Shown: positions 1-7,682 of the stretch, piece after piece | Position numbering within the stretch: the stretch's first letter is position 1 | Layout of the letters: the number at the start of each line of letters is the position of its first letter | From: Methylobacteriaceae bacterium | GTDB lineage: Bacteria > Pseudomonadota > Alphaproteobacteria > Rhizobiales > Beijerinckiaceae | Direction of reading: 5' to 3' | Length of the DNA: 9,642 nucleotides | Assembly (NCBI GenBank): GCA_019247255.1 | Contig: JAFAPJ010000156.1 | Span: 1-9,642 of the forward strand | Translations under genes and position numbers: made by a program | The notes under the pieces: generated by a model | Told to the model about the DNA's origin: nothing | Seen by the model: the letters and a program-made list of their open reading frames with translations, nothing else | The model's database searches: none

Positions 1-255
1 GATTGCGCCCCTGGGCCCATGAAAGCGCCCGCCGACCGCGACCGAGACGTTCACGATGTTCGGTCCGGGCAGGAGCTGGCAGATCGACAGGAGGTCGGTG
101 AATTCGGGGCCGGTCAGCCAGCGCCGTTTCTCGACGAGCATGTAGCGCGCCCAGGGCAGCACACCCCCGAAGGCGAGCGCGGAGATCGCCGCGAAGCCGA
201 GGAACAGCTCGGCCGGGCTCGGCGGCGGCGCAGGGAGGGGTTCGGCAGGCTGCAT
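1..255 (-). CDS. Chromate transporter (CHR/ChrA family) protein, N-terminal part; 3' end outside window
   Basis: Only the first 85 codons are present; the frame is open to the window edge. After a proline-rich cytoplasmic leader (residues 1-16), a hydrophobic segment begins at about residue 17. It runs into FGGVLPWARYMLVEKRRWL (about 29-47), then FTDLLSICQLLPGPN (52-66) and NVSVAVGGR. The FGG...EKRRWL...LPGPN series is the N-terminal hallmark of CHR-family transporters, inner-membrane proteins that export chromate or related oxyanions. The ATG lies 30 bp after the stop of the DMT transporter on the same strand, so the two are probably co-transcribed. The ribosome binding site is weak (GAGCGAAAA upstream). 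Whether this is a two-domain ChrA or one half of a paired short-chain CHR system cannot be told here. The family call is firm; chromate as substrate is assumed, because many members have not been tested. Confidence 0.87.
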   Translation of the reverse strand, partial: MQPAEPLPAPPPSPAELFLGFAAISALAFGGVLPWARYMLVEKRRWLTGPEFTDLLSICQLLPGPNIVNVSVAVGGRFHGPRGAI

Positions 256-285
256 CGGCGTTTTTCGCTCGTCTTCGGTCGGCCG

Positions 286-1179
286 CTAGTCGGGATCGAT
301 GACGGCCGGGGCTGCGGCCACGGCGGAGCGGCGACGCGACGCGATCGCGGCGCCGGCGACGATCAGCGTCCCGCCCGCGAAGACCCAGAGCGTCGGCACC
401 TCGGCGAAGGCGAGGTACCCGATGAGCGTCGCCCAGATCAGCGAGGTGTACTCGAGCGGCGCGAGCCGCGTCGCCTCCGCGCCCGCATAGGCCCGGGCGA
501 GAAGGAGATGGCCCGCGACCCCGAGGCAGCCGACGAGCGCGAGCCGCCAGGCCTCGCCCAGATGAGGAGTCCGCCAGAACAGGAATGCCGGAACCGCGAG
601 CATCAGCCCCGGCGCCACGTTCTGCACAAGAACGATGTGGAGAAGGGGGTCGCGCTGCGCGCGCGCCCGGAGCAGGACGTTCGAGGCGGCGTAGGTCACG
701 GAGGAGAGGAGGATCGCGACGACGCCGAGCAGCGTCCCGCCCCCTCCGAAGCCCGACGCGCCGTGCCCGCCGCCCGCGACGATCAGGAGGACGCCCGCGA
801 AGCCGGCGCCGAGCGCCGCGCCGATGCGGCGGTCCAGCCGCTCGCCGAGGAGCGCGACCGCGAACATCGCGGTGAAGACGGGCGACACGAAGGACAGGAC
901 CAGCGCCTCAGCGAGCGGCAGGGCTCCGATCCCGTAGAAGAAGCTCGTGGCCGTGACCACGACGAGCACGGCCCTGACCGCATTCGCCCGAATGGTCCGC
1001 GGGGAAGGCCAGCCCGGCCCCCAGCGCGTCGCCAAGGCGACCATCACGGCCGAACCGACGACGTAGCGCAGGAACGCGACCTGGACGACCGCGAGGTCCT
1101 GAACGAGCCCCTTGATGATCGCGTCCATCACGGAGAGGAGGGCGATGCCGAGGACGGCCTCGGCGACGGGGCGGGACAC
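286..1179 (-). CDS. DMT superfamily transporter (two EamA domains)
   Basis: This is a 297-residue inner-membrane protein of about ten transmembrane helices, the standard size for the drug/metabolite transporter superfamily. Two EamA-type repeats are visible, at about residues 5-135 and 149-285. The first carries AFLRYVVGSAVMVAL, the SFFYGIGALPLAEALVLSF segment and the LLGERLDRR loop. The second carries LLLARAYAGAEATRLAPLEY and the equivalent helix ending in FAEVP. The start is a GTG; the next methionine (residue 18) would cut into the first helix, so GTG at 1179 is preferred. The last residues (RRRSAVAAAP) form a short positively charged cytoplasmic tail. It is followed at 30 bp by the CHR gene. 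The substrate cannot be read from sequence; relatives export amino acids, metabolites or drugs. The 163 bp to the divergent flippase gene must hold both promoters, but I see no convincing -35/-10 pair there. Confidence 0.92.
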   Translation of the reverse strand: MSRPVAEAVLGIALLSVMDAIIKGLVQDLAVVQVAFLRYVVGSAVMVALATRWGPGWPSPRTIRANAVRAVLVVVTATSFFYGIGALPLAEALVLSFVSPVFTAMFAVALLGERLDRRIGAALGAGFAGVLLIVAGGGHGASGFGGGGTLLGVVAILLSSVTYAASNVLLRARAQRDPLLHIVLVQNVAPGLMLAVPAFLFWRTPHLGEAWRLALVGCLGVAGHLLLARAYAGAEATRLAPLEYTSLIWATLIGYLAFAEVPTLWVFAGGTLIVAGAAIASRRRSAVAAAPAVIDPD

Positions 1180-1342
1180 GACGATCTCAGGTTGGGCGCG
1201 GAGACGCGGCGAGGCGCCCCGCTGTGCGAGCGGCGTCGCGGCCCGTCAACACGCGCGCCTGCAGCCAAGATGGTCGCGCCGCGCATAACGCTTCGTTCCG
1301 AAGGCTTGGCTAAGCAGGGCCGCCGAGGCTCGCCCGTCGCCC

Positions 1343-2755
1343 ATGCTTCTCGTCGCCTTGTTCCTCGCCAGCGCGGCGATGAGCTTCGCGCTCTCGCTCG
1401 TCGTCGCGGCCCTGCTGGGGCCGGCCGAGTTCGGCCGCTACACGGTCGCGCTCGCGGCGGCGGTCGCGCTGAACACCGTCCTGTTCGAGTGGCTGCGGCT
1501 CTCGCTGACGCGCTTCTACGAACGGCCGCCCGCCGGCGCCCGTTCGCCGGTCCGCGACGCGCTCGAGCGGGCCTATGTCGCGGGCTTCGCGCTCCTGGCG
1601 CTCGGGACGACTGTCGCGGCCTTCGCCGGATGGACGTTCGGGCTCCCTCCCCTGCTGCTCGCGGCGACGGTCGCGGGCGCGGTCGCGCTCGCGCTGCTCG
1701 ACTATTTCGCGGTCCTGGCGCGCGCCCGCTTCGACGACCGCGCCTACGCGACCCTGGTGCTCGGACGAGGGTTCAGTAGCCTGGCGCTGGCCAGCCTCGC
1801 CGCCTTGTCGACGGGCGACGCGACGACCGTGCTCGCCGCCTCCAGCGCTTCGGCCCTCCTCGCGATCGCGGCCGTGCGGCCCCGGCTGGCGGACGGGCGC
1901 GGCGCGAACCCGGGCGCGTCTGGAGGATCGCTCGGGGCCTGCGCCCGCTACGCGCTCCCGATCGTCGCGGCGAGCGCCGTCTACGCCCTGATCCCGCTGC
2001 TCAACCGCTCGGCGCTCGCGGCGCGCTCGGGCTTCGAGGAGGCGGGCCTTCTCGGGCTCGGCAGCGAGATCGTCACACGGCTCTTCCAGAACCTCGGCTC
2101 GGCGCTCGACATCGTCCTGTTCCAGCTCGCCGTACGGATCGAGCAGACCGAAGGCCGCGCCGCGGCCGAAGCGCAGGTCGCGCGCAACCTTGCGGCGGTC
2201 GTCGCGGTCGTGGTGCCGGCCGCCGCCGGCCTGTGGCTTGTCTGGCCGTCCTTCGAGGCGGTCTTCATCCCGCCCGCCTTCCGCGGGCGGCTCGACCCGA
2301 TGATGACGCTCCTTATCCCCGCGCTCGCGGCGTGCGTGCTCGCGCAATACGCGGTCGCGCCCGTCTTCCAGCTCCAGCGGCGGACCGCGCCCGTGATCCT
2401 GGCCGGGCTCGCGGCGCTCGCGGCGAACAGCGTGATCGTGGCGTTCGGCGATCTCGCCGGTGCGCAAGACTTCGCGGCCGCGCAGCTCGTCGGTTTCGGA
2501 GTCGGGCTCACGACGCTCCTTGGGCTCGCGCTGATAGCGGGCGCGCAGCTGCCCTGGCGCGACCTCGCGGGCGCCGCGCTCGCGACGGGACTGATGGCGC
2601 TCGTGCTCTGGCCGGTCCGGACGGTCGCGCCCGGGCTCACGATGCTGTCCGTGGAGGTCGCCCTCGGGGCATCGGTCTACGGCGCGATCGCCGTCGCGAG
2701 CGACCTCGCCGGGCTGCGGGCCTGGCTCCGCTCCGTCCGCCGTCACTCGAAATAG
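1343..2755 (+). CDS. Polysaccharide/lipopolysaccharide flippase-like membrane protein (Wzx/MOP type)
   Basis: This 470-residue protein is almost entirely hydrophobic, with an estimated 12-14 transmembrane helices. The opening segment has LVVAALLGPAEFGRYTVALA at about residues 20-39, a close match to the ARLLGPeeFGxYalal signature at the start of oligosaccharide flippases. Such proteins move lipid-linked sugar units across the inner membrane for O-antigen or exopolysaccharide assembly. Further family-like features are the NRSALAARSGFEEAGLLGLG stretch near residue 220, where the second half begins, and the QYAVAPVFQLQRRT segment near 350. The reading frame is closed at 1286-1288 and ATG 1343 is the first start after it. 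The only Shine-Dalgarno candidate (GAGG, 1325-1328) is rather distant, so translation may be weakly initiated or leaderless. No glycosyltransferases lie nearby, so the transported sugar is unknown. The 3' end overlaps the convergent cheZ by 13 bp. Confidence 0.8.
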   Translation: MLLVALFLASAAMSFALSLVVAALLGPAEFGRYTVALAAAVALNTVLFEWLRLSLTRFYERPPAGARSPVRDALERAYVAGFALLALGTTVAAFAGWTFGLPPLLLAATVAGAVALALLDYFAVLARARFDDRAYATLVLGRGFSSLALASLAALSTGDATTVLAASSASALLAIAAVRPRLADGRGANPGASGGSLGACARYALPIVAASAVYALIPLLNRSALAARSGFEEAGLLGLGSEIVTRLFQNLGSALDIVLFQLAVRIEQTEGRAAAEAQVARNLAAVVAVVVPAAAGLWLVWPSFEAVFIPPAFRGRLDPMMTLLIPALAACVLAQYAVAPVFQLQRRTAPVILAGLAALAANSVIVAFGDLAGAQDFAAAQLVGFGVGLTTLLGLALIAGAQLPWRDLAGAALATGLMALVLWPVRTVAPGLTMLSVEVALGASVYGAIAVASDLAGLRAWLRSVRRHSK

Positions 2756-3342
2756 CGGTCGACATCCGTCTGCGAGACGTGGCCGGGCTCGCCGTCGAGC
2801 GCCGGGACGGAGGCGAGCTCGTCGCCGTCGACCCGCACGGGCTCCGCCCCTTCGATCCCGCCGAACGCCGTGATCACGCGGTCGAGACGCTGCTCCACGA
2901 ACTGGAGCGCGTGGACGACCTTGCGGATGCGCTGACCGGTGAGGTCCTGGAAGTTGCACGCCTCGTAGAGGGTCAGCACCCGGGCCAGGATCGTCGAGAC
3001 CGCCTCGTCGCGGCCGGTCCGGCCGTCGCCGATGGCGGAGGCGACGCGCTCGATATCTTCCACGGCCGTTAGGATCTGCGTCGTCGCCTTCTCGGTCGCG
3101 AGGACGACCGAATCGAGCGCGCAGGCGACCCGTCCCATCGGATCGTGGCCGCGCGCGGGATGGATCGCCGCGACCTCGCTCCGCGCGGTCTCGATCGCGC
3201 GCTTCATGAGCCGCATGCTGGTGGCGACCTCGGCCATCGCGCGCCCGTCACCGTCGGACCGCGGCTCCGCCGACAAGCGGGGCCGCCCTGCCCCGACCCG
3301 AAGCGCCTCGATCCGGTAAGGCCGCTTGCTGCCGCTCTGCAT
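2743..3342 (-). CDS. cheZ: CheZ-family protein phosphatase (CheY-P phosphatase)
   Basis: CheZ dephosphorylates the response regulator CheY-P and so ends the chemotaxis signal in the cytoplasm. This 199-residue protein is mostly helical after a basic, disordered N-terminus (1-35). Its core holds EACNFQDLTGQRIRKVV at about residues 127-143. D133 and Q137 in that motif match the catalytic Asp and Gln of E. coli CheZ (D143 and Q147, recalled from the literature). Length is close to E. coli CheZ (about 214). The acidic C-terminus ending DVDRYFE sits where the CheY-binding peptide of CheZ lies. The start is fixed by a strong ribosome binding site 6 nt upstream of the ATG. No cheA, cheY or receptor gene lies nearby, so it is an orphan in this window. 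It overlaps the convergent flippase gene by 13 bp and diverges from the L,D-transpeptidase gene. The family call is firm; the partner CheY is unknown. Confidence 0.88.
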   Translation of the reverse strand: MQSGSKRPYRIEALRVGAGRPRLSAEPRSDGDGRAMAEVATSMRLMKRAIETARSEVAAIHPARGHDPMGRVACALDSVVLATEKATTQILTAVEDIERVASAIGDGRTGRDEAVSTILARVLTLYEACNFQDLTGQRIRKVVHALQFVEQRLDRVITAFGGIEGAEPVRVDGDELASVPALDGEPGHVSQTDVDRYFE

Positions 3343-3348
3343 CGATCG

Positions 3349-3355
3349 CCTCCCT
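3349..3355 (-). promoter_or_regulatory. Ribosome binding site of cheZ
   Basis: The minus strand reads AGGGAGG, ending 6 nt before the ATG at 3342. This near-perfect Shine-Dalgarno sequence decides the cheZ start. Confidence 0.85.
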
Positions 3356-3377
3356 CGCGCCGGGAGACTAGGGCGAG

Positions 3378-3415
3378 AAGGCTTCTTTTCCCTGAACGGT
3401 CCACGGGAAAGCCTT
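3378..3415. repeat. Bulged inverted repeat in the cheZ / L,D-transpeptidase intergenic region
   Basis: The left arm AAGGCT-(TCTT)-TTCCC (3378-3392) pairs with the right arm GGGAAAGCCTT (3405-3415). This gives 11 base pairs with a 4-nt bulge and a 12-nt loop. It lies in the 223-bp region between the divergent cheZ and L,D-transpeptidase genes, which is visibly more AT-rich than its surroundings. It could be a regulator-binding site or a leader hairpin of cheZ mRNA; it has no terminator-like T run. It is directly followed by TTAACC (3414-3419), a half-site of the CtrA type with no partner at the right spacing. Function is unknown. Confidence 0.35.
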
Positions 3416-3565
3416 AACCGTCCTCGTCAAGCCGCGAATAACCAAAATTCGATGACGATCAGGCTGACGTCACACGAGTTTACAGGCGGCATACTGGAAG
3501 ACGTCAACCTTAAGAACATCGGCCGCAGCGTCCGCGCGATCGGCGAAGTTCATGAGTTGTTGACG

Positions 3566-4333
3566 ATGACACGCATCGATCTGTTCGCGGCCGTGTTTGG
3601 GACGGCTTGCCTCGTGGCGTCGGCCGGAGCGCAGGCGCAAGGCTACGGCGTTCCCCGCAACGCCTATGGCGGCGGCTTCATTGAGCTGCTCATGACGGGC
3701 CGCGACCCGGGGCCGGCCGTATCGCGCGCGCCGAGCGCTGCGCCGGTCGCCCGCGCCGAGCCGCGGCGCAATCGGCTCGTCGCGGACCCGTTCGCGGAGG
3801 ACGGCGTCGCGGGCTGGCCCGCGGAGCAAGAGCCGCGGCGGCTCGCCGCCCTCCCCGATCCGGCCGAGCTGCCGGTCGCTCGCGAGATGCCGGCCGAGTA
3901 CCGCCGCACGGTCGTCGCCTACGACGGCCGGGAGGCGGCCGGCACGATCGTGATCCACACGCCGACGCGCTTCCTCTACCTCGTCCAGCCCGGCGGGCAG
4001 GCGATCCGTTACGGCATCGGAGTCGGACGCCCCGGCTTCGCCTGGGCCGGGATGAAAACGATCACCCGCAAGGCCGAATGGCCCTCCTGGACGCCGCCGG
4101 CCGAGATGATCAAGCGCCGTCCGGACCTGCCGCGCTTCATGGAGGGTGGGCCCGCGAACCCGCTGGGCGCCCGGGCGCTCTATCTCGGCACGTCGCTCTA
4201 CCGCATCCACGGCACGAACGAGCCGTGGACGATTGGGCAGAACGTCTCGTCCGGCTGCATCCGGATGATGAACGACGACGTCGTCGACCTGTACGGCCGG
4301 GTAGGCGTCGGAACCCGCGTCAAGGTGATCTGA
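3566..4333 (+). CDS. Exported L,D-transpeptidase (YkuD/ErfK family)
   Basis: L,D-transpeptidases form 3-3 crosslinks in peptidoglycan or attach proteins to it, acting in the periplasm. The 255-residue protein begins with a Sec-type signal peptide: a short n-region MTRIDL, a hydrophobic core to about residue 20, and a likely cut in AQA-QG after residue 24. A disordered, Pro/Ala/Arg-rich linker follows (about 40-120). The YkuD domain runs from GTIVIHTPTRFLYLVQPGG to the end. The active site is HGTNEPWTIGQNVSSGCIRM, with H215 and the catalytic C231. The frame stays open upstream to 3326, with an alternative ATG at 3452. ATG 3566 is chosen because it places the signal peptide at the N-terminus; its ribosome binding site is weak. 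The gene stands alone, divergent from cheZ and convergent with the DUF2076 gene, and ends in a duplicated stop followed by a hairpin. The enzyme class is firm; whether it crosslinks or anchors proteins is open. Confidence 0.93.
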   Translation: MTRIDLFAAVFGTACLVASAGAQAQGYGVPRNAYGGGFIELLMTGRDPGPAVSRAPSAAPVARAEPRRNRLVADPFAEDGVAGWPAEQEPRRLAALPDPAELPVAREMPAEYRRTVVAYDGREAAGTIVIHTPTRFLYLVQPGGQAIRYGIGVGRPGFAWAGMKTITRKAEWPSWTPPAEMIKRRPDLPRFMEGGPANPLGARALYLGTSLYRIHGTNEPWTIGQNVSSGCIRMMNDDVVDLYGRVGVGTRVKVI

Positions 4334-4352
4334 CGCGAGGTGATCTAACGGC
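4323..4352 (+). repeat. Imperfect 15-bp tandem duplication covering the L,D-transpeptidase stop codon
   Basis: AGGTGATCT occurs at 4323-4331 and again at 4338-4346, inside a 15-bp unit repeated head to tail with a few differences. Because 15 is a multiple of three, the second copy stays in frame. The end reads Val-Ile-TGA, then Arg-Glu-Val-Ile-TAA, so a reserve stop lies 12 nt after the first. Confidence 0.7.
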
Positions 4353-4353
4353 C

Positions 4354-4380
4354 GAGGCGGCGGATGCGCTCCGCCGCCTC
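4354..4380. terminator. Hairpin between convergent genes, likely bidirectional terminator
   Basis: GAGGCGGCGGA (4354-4364) and TCCGCCGCCTC (4370-4380) form a perfect 11-bp GC-rich stem with a 5-nt loop. It lies 20 bp after the L,D-transpeptidase stop and 14 bp after the DUF2076 stop on the other strand, the usual place for a shared terminator. Neither side has a run of T, so it is not a textbook intrinsic terminator. It may act with Rho or as a 3'-end stabiliser. Confidence 0.65.
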
Positions 4381-4394
4381 TGTCGAGGCTGGGT

Positions 4395-5192
4395 CTACGA
4401 CCAGCTCGAATCGTCGCCGCCGCCCCCGACGTCGAAGTCGCTGCCGCCGTCGTCGAAGCTCGCGTCCTGGAAGGAGGCGCCGCCGCCGTCGTCGAAGGCC
4501 GCGTTCTGGACGCCCGCGTCAGAGCCTCCGAAGAAGCCGCCGCCATCCCCGCCCGCCGCCATCGTGGAGGGATCGAAGCCGAGATTGGACATGTCGGCGC
4601 TCGTCAGGCTGCCCAGCGTCTGGTGGTGGCCGCCGCTGAAGGCGTTCATCAGCGCGTTGCCGACCACCATGCCGCCCGCAACGCCGGCGGCCGTCGTGAG
4701 CGCGCCGCGCAGGAACCCCCCGCCGGCCGGAGCCTGCTGAGCGAAGCCCCCCTGGGCAGCGTAGCCGCCTTGCTGGGCGTAGCCGGGCTGGCCGCCCCAC
4801 GGCCCCTGCGGGCCAGGCTGAGGCGCGCCGCCCCACGGTCCCGCCGGCTGCTGGGGCGCGTAGCCGCCGCCCGGCCGTGAGAAGGAGCCGCCCTGCGGCT
4901 GCGGGCGCGAGCCGCCGCCGAATATGGAGGACAGGAGCCCGCCGCCCGAGCCCGAGCTCGCCCGCTGGCGCAGGTCCTCGTTCTCGGCCCGCAGCTGCTC
5001 GAGCTGCTGGTTGAGGCTCTTCATCGCCTCTTCCTGGACGTAGAGCGCCTGGGCCATCGCGTAGGGCGCGTAGGGTTGCGCCCTCACCTTGTCGGCGATG
5101 AAACGCTCCGCCTCCGCGTCCCGGGGCGCGCCCGCGGCCTGCTCGAGCCGTTTGAAGATGTCGGAGATGATCTGGCGTTCCTGGTCGTTCAT
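4395..5192 (-). CDS. DUF2076 domain-containing protein
   Basis: The 265-residue protein opens with [19 protein letters not shown], then ERFIADKV and [19 protein letters not shown], the conserved start of DUF2076 proteins. Residues 52-77 (ending [14 protein letters not shown]) are a likely coiled coil. A G/P/Q-rich low-complexity linker follows (about 79-165) with repeated QPQGG, PWGG and [12 protein letters not shown] units. A glycine-rich hydrophobic stretch around 168-190 ([22 protein letters not shown]) could insert in or lie on a membrane. The tail is acidic and repetitive, with AFDDGGGA and SFDDGGSD, ending DDSSWS. There is no signal peptide. Although the frame is open far upstream, the start is set by AGGGGA about 9 nt before ATG 5192 and by family alignment. 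The family's function is not known to me; a sensor-like role has been suggested in annotation but not shown. The gene diverges from glcB across 177 bp. Confidence 0.88.
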   Translation of the reverse strand: MNDQERQIISDIFKRLEQAAGAPRDAEAERFIADKVRAQPYAPYAMAQALYVQEEAMKSLNQQLEQLRAENEDLRQRASSGSGGGLLSSIFGGGSRPQPQGGSFSRPGGGYAPQQPAGPWGGAPQPGPQGPWGGQPGYAQQGGYAAQGGFAQQAPAGGGFLRGALTTAAGVAGGMVVGNALMNAFSGGHHQTLGSLTSADMSNLGFDPSTMAAGGDGGGFFGGSDAGVQNAAFDDGGGASFQDASFDDGGSDFDVGGGGDDSSWS

Positions 5193-5369
5193 CGATGGGT
5201 CCCCTGCGAGGAGGCCGGTCTGGACGGCCGCGAAAAACATGGGGTCGCGCGCCGTGTTGTGAAGGCCCTTCGCCGAAAGTGGGGGGCGCAGCGCGCCCAT
5301 CGGCGCGCGGTGCTGACCTTCCGCGTCGGGGCGGATAAGACGTCTGCGAACAATCGCGGAGCGTTGAGC

Positions 5370-7583
5370 ATGGAGCGGGTCGAGGCCGGTGGCCTGAAGG
5401 TGGCGCGAGACCTCCACGAGTTCGTGGTCGGAGAGGCCCTGCCAGGCACGGGGGTGTCGGCGGAGGCCTTCTGGACGGGGCTCGCCGACGCCGTGCGGGA
5501 CCTCGGGCCGAAGAACCGGCTCCTCCTCGAGCTGCGCGATGAGATCCAGAGCAAAATCGACCGCTGGCACGCCGAGCGCGCGGGGCAGCCGCACGACGCG
5601 GCCGCCTATGAGGCGTTTCTCCGGGAGATCGGGTACCTCGTCCCCGACCCTGAGCCGCCCGTGCAGGTCGCGACCGACAACGTCGATCCCGAGATCGCCG
5701 AGATCGCCGGACCGCAGCTCGTCGTGCCGATCTCGAACGCCCGCTACGCCCTCAACGCCGCGAACGCCCGCTGGGGCTCGCTCTACGACGCGCTCTACGG
5801 CACGGACGCGATCCCGGAAACGGACGGGGCGGAGCGCGCCGGCGGTTACAACCGCCTCCGCGGCGCCAAGGTGATCGCGCGCGGCCGCGCACTCCTCGAC
5901 GAGGCGGTCCCGCTCGCGGAGGTTTCGCATGCGGACGTCCTCGCCTACCGGATCGCGGACGGCACGCTGGTGGCCGAGCTTTCGGGCGGCCGGCAGGCCC
6001 GGCTCAGGGATCCTGCCGCGCTCGTCGGCTTCGCGGGCGATCCGGCTCAGCCGAGCGCCATCCTGCTGCGGCACAACCGGCTCCACCTCGAGATCGCGAT
6101 CGACCGGACGCACACGATCGGCCGCGAGGACCCGGCCGGGGTCTCGGACATCGTCCTCGAATCCGCGGTCACGACCATCATGGATCTCGAGGACTCGGTC
6201 GCGGCCGTCGACGCGGCCGACAAGATCGAGGTCTATCGCAACTGGCTCGGCCTCGTGACGGGAACGCTGGTCGCGAGCGTCCAGAAGGGAGGCCGCAGCG
6301 TCGAGCGGCGGCTCAATCCGGACCGGACCTACCAGCGACTGGACGGCGGGGAGGTCACGGTGCCGGGGCGCTCACTCATGCTCGTGCGCAACGTCGGCCA
6401 CCACATGTACACCGACGCCGTTCTCGATCCGGCCGGGACCGAGATCCCCGAGGGACTTCTCGACGCGTTCCTCACCTCGCTCATCGCGGTGCACGACCTC
6501 AAGGCGACGGGCCCCGTGCGGAACAGCCGGCGCGGCTCCGTCTACATCGTGAAGCCGAAGATGCACGGGCCGGACGAGGTCGCCTTCGCGGACGAGCTCT
6601 TCAGCCGCGTCGAGCGCACGCTCGGGCTCGCGCCGAACACGCTGAAGATGGGCATCATGGACGAGGAGCGGCGCACGACCGCGAACCTTCCGTCCTGCAT
6701 CGCGGCCGCGTCGCGCCGGGTCGTGTTCATCAACACGGGCTTCCTCGACCGCACGGGCGACGAGATCCACACCTCGATGGAGGCGGGTCCGGTCGTGCGC
6801 AAGAACGACATGAAGGCCGAGGCCTGGATCAAGGCCTACGAGGACCGCAACGTCGATGTCGGGCTCGCGATGGGGCTGCCCGGCCGCGCCCAGATCGGCA
6901 AAGGCATGTGGGCGATGCCGGACCGGATGGCCGACATGCTGGTCCAGAAGATCGCGCATCCGCGCGCGGGGGCGACGACCGCATGGGTGCCCTCCCCGAC
7001 GGCCGCGACGCTGCACGCGCTGCACTACCACCAGGTGAGCGTCGCGGCACGCCAGCAGGAGCTCCGCAGCCGGCCGATGGCCCGGCTCTCCGACATCCTG
7101 ACGATCCCGGTCTCGCGCTCGAACTGGGACCCGGCGGCCGTCCAGGAAGAGCTCGACAACAACGTCCAGGGCATCCTGGGCTACGTGGTGCGCTGGGTCG
7201 ATCAGGGAATCGGCTGCTCCAAGGTGTCGGACATCCACGATGTCGGGCTGATGGAGGACCGGGCGACGCTGCGCATCTCGAGCCAGCACATCGCGAACTG
7301 GCTGCATCACAAGATTGTGTCCGAGGAGCAGGTCCGGGACGCGCTGCGCCGGATGGCGGCCGTCGTCGACGGCCAGAACGGGGGCGACCCCGCCTATCGC
7401 CCGATGGCCCCGGCCTTCGACGGCCCGGCCTTCCGGGCGGCCTGCGACCTCGTCTTCGACGGGCGCCGTCAGCCGAACGGCTACACTGAGTTCATCCTTC
7501 ACCGTCGGCGGCGCGAGGCGAAGGCGAAGGGTGCGCCGGACCGGATGGAGGAGGCGGGCGCCTCGACGGCGAGCCGGGTCTGA
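5370..7583 (+). CDS. glcB: Malate synthase G
   Basis: Malate synthase G condenses glyoxylate with acetyl-CoA to give malate and CoA, a cytoplasmic, Mg-dependent reaction that feeds glycolate- or acetate-derived carbon into the TCA cycle. The protein has 737 residues; the G isoform is usually about 720-730. Active-site parts are in place: R340 in VRNVGHHM, E432 in [11 protein letters not shown]460 in [14 protein letters not shown], and C616 and D630 in [20 protein letters not shown]. These correspond to E. coli R338, E427, D455, C617 and D631 (recalled numbering). The N-terminal clasp and the alpha/beta insertion typical of form G are present. ATG 5370 is chosen over the open upstream frame because it matches the family start and has GGAG 8 nt before it. 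The gene is monocistronic here. It faces glcF, which supplies its substrate, across the NepR-like and SET genes. Confidence 0.97.
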   Translation: MERVEAGGLKVARDLHEFVVGEALPGTGVSAEAFWTGLADAVRDLGPKNRLLLELRDEIQSKIDRWHAERAGQPHDAAAYEAFLREIGYLVPDPEPPVQVATDNVDPEIAEIAGPQLVVPISNARYALNAANARWGSLYDALYGTDAIPETDGAERAGGYNRLRGAKVIARGRALLDEAVPLAEVSHADVLAYRIADGTLVAELSGGRQARLRDPAALVGFAGDPAQPSAILLRHNRLHLEIAIDRTHTIGREDPAGVSDIVLESAVTTIMDLEDSVAAVDAADKIEVYRNWLGLVTGTLVASVQKGGRSVERRLNPDRTYQRLDGGEVTVPGRSLMLVRNVGHHMYTDAVLDPAGTEIPEGLLDAFLTSLIAVHDLKATGPVRNSRRGSVYIVKPKMHGPDEVAFADELFSRVERTLGLAPNTLKMGIMDEERRTTANLPSCIAAASRRVVFINTGFLDRTGDEIHTSMEAGPVVRKNDMKAEAWIKAYEDRNVDVGLAMGLPGRAQIGKGMWAMPDRMADMLVQKIAHPRAGATTAWVPSPTAATLHALHYHQVSVAARQQELRSRPMARLSDILTIPVSRSNWDPAAVQEELDNNVQGILGYVVRWVDQGIGCSKVSDIHDVGLMEDRATLRISSQHIANWLHHKIVSEEQVRDALRRMAAVVDGQNGGDPAYRPMAPAFDGPAFRAACDLVFDGRRQPNGYTEFILHRRRREAKAKGAPDRMEEAGASTASRV

Positions 7584-7616
7584 TCGCGGTTAGGAAGCTA
7601 CTCTCCGGCCGCGATC
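7582..7616. repeat. Inverted repeat just after glcB
   Basis: GATCGCGG (7582-7589), which starts inside the glcB stop codon, is perfectly complementary to CCGCGATC (7609-7616) across a 19-nt loop. It is placed like a terminator, but the loop is long and no T run follows, so it may only be a weak 3'-end structure. Confidence 0.35.
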
Positions 7617-7682
7617 CCGGTCGCGCGAAGGTCAGCCCGCCCAGATATTTGGCGAGCTTGGCCGTGAGAACAGAAGCCCAAG

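Noticed and set aside
1280..1300. EcfG-type general stress promoter (GGAAC on the minus strand near 1295-1299) upstream of the DMT gene
   Set aside because: No GTT element is found at the 16-18 nt spacing required downstream; the nearby CGTT is only 4 nt away.
19..1779. Long open frame on the plus strand over the DMT and flippase genes
   Set aside because: Its product is almost all Arg, Gly, Asp, Glu and Pro with no recognisable domain. It is antisense to the clear DMT transporter and is explained by high GC.
1310..2959. 549-codon open frame on the minus strand across the flippase gene and the cheZ 3' end
   Set aside because: The product is Arg/Glu/Gly-rich low complexity, typical of an antisense shadow in GC-rich DNA. 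The two real genes in the same place have family signatures.
3326..3565. In-frame 80-codon upstream extension of the L,D-transpeptidase, including ATG 3452
   Set aside because: It would bury the clear signal peptide inside the protein, and no ribosome binding site precedes either ATG.
3470..4546. 358-codon open frame on the minus strand antisense to the L,D-transpeptidase
   Set aside because: It has no domain, its composition is shadow-like, and it would run through the terminator hairpin.
5261..5271. Short palindrome GAAGG-C-CCTTC between the DUF2076 gene and glcB as an operator
   Set aside because: Five-base arms are common by chance in GC-rich DNA, and no second copy or nearby promoter element supports it.
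5076..5369. In-frame 98-codon upstream extension of malate synthase G
   Set aside because: The family N-terminus starts at [12 protein letters not shown], and the extension overlaps the DUF2076 coding region on the other strand.
5193..6113. In-frame 307-codon upstream extension of the DUF2076 gene, antisense to glcB
   Set aside because: The DUF2076 family begins at MNDQERQ (5192), which has its own ribosome binding site. The extension is Arg/Glu/Val-rich and antisense to catalytic parts of malate synthase.
6372..7502. 376-codon open frame antisense to glcB
   Set aside because: It has Arg/Val/His-rich shadow composition and lies opposite the most conserved part of a certain gene.
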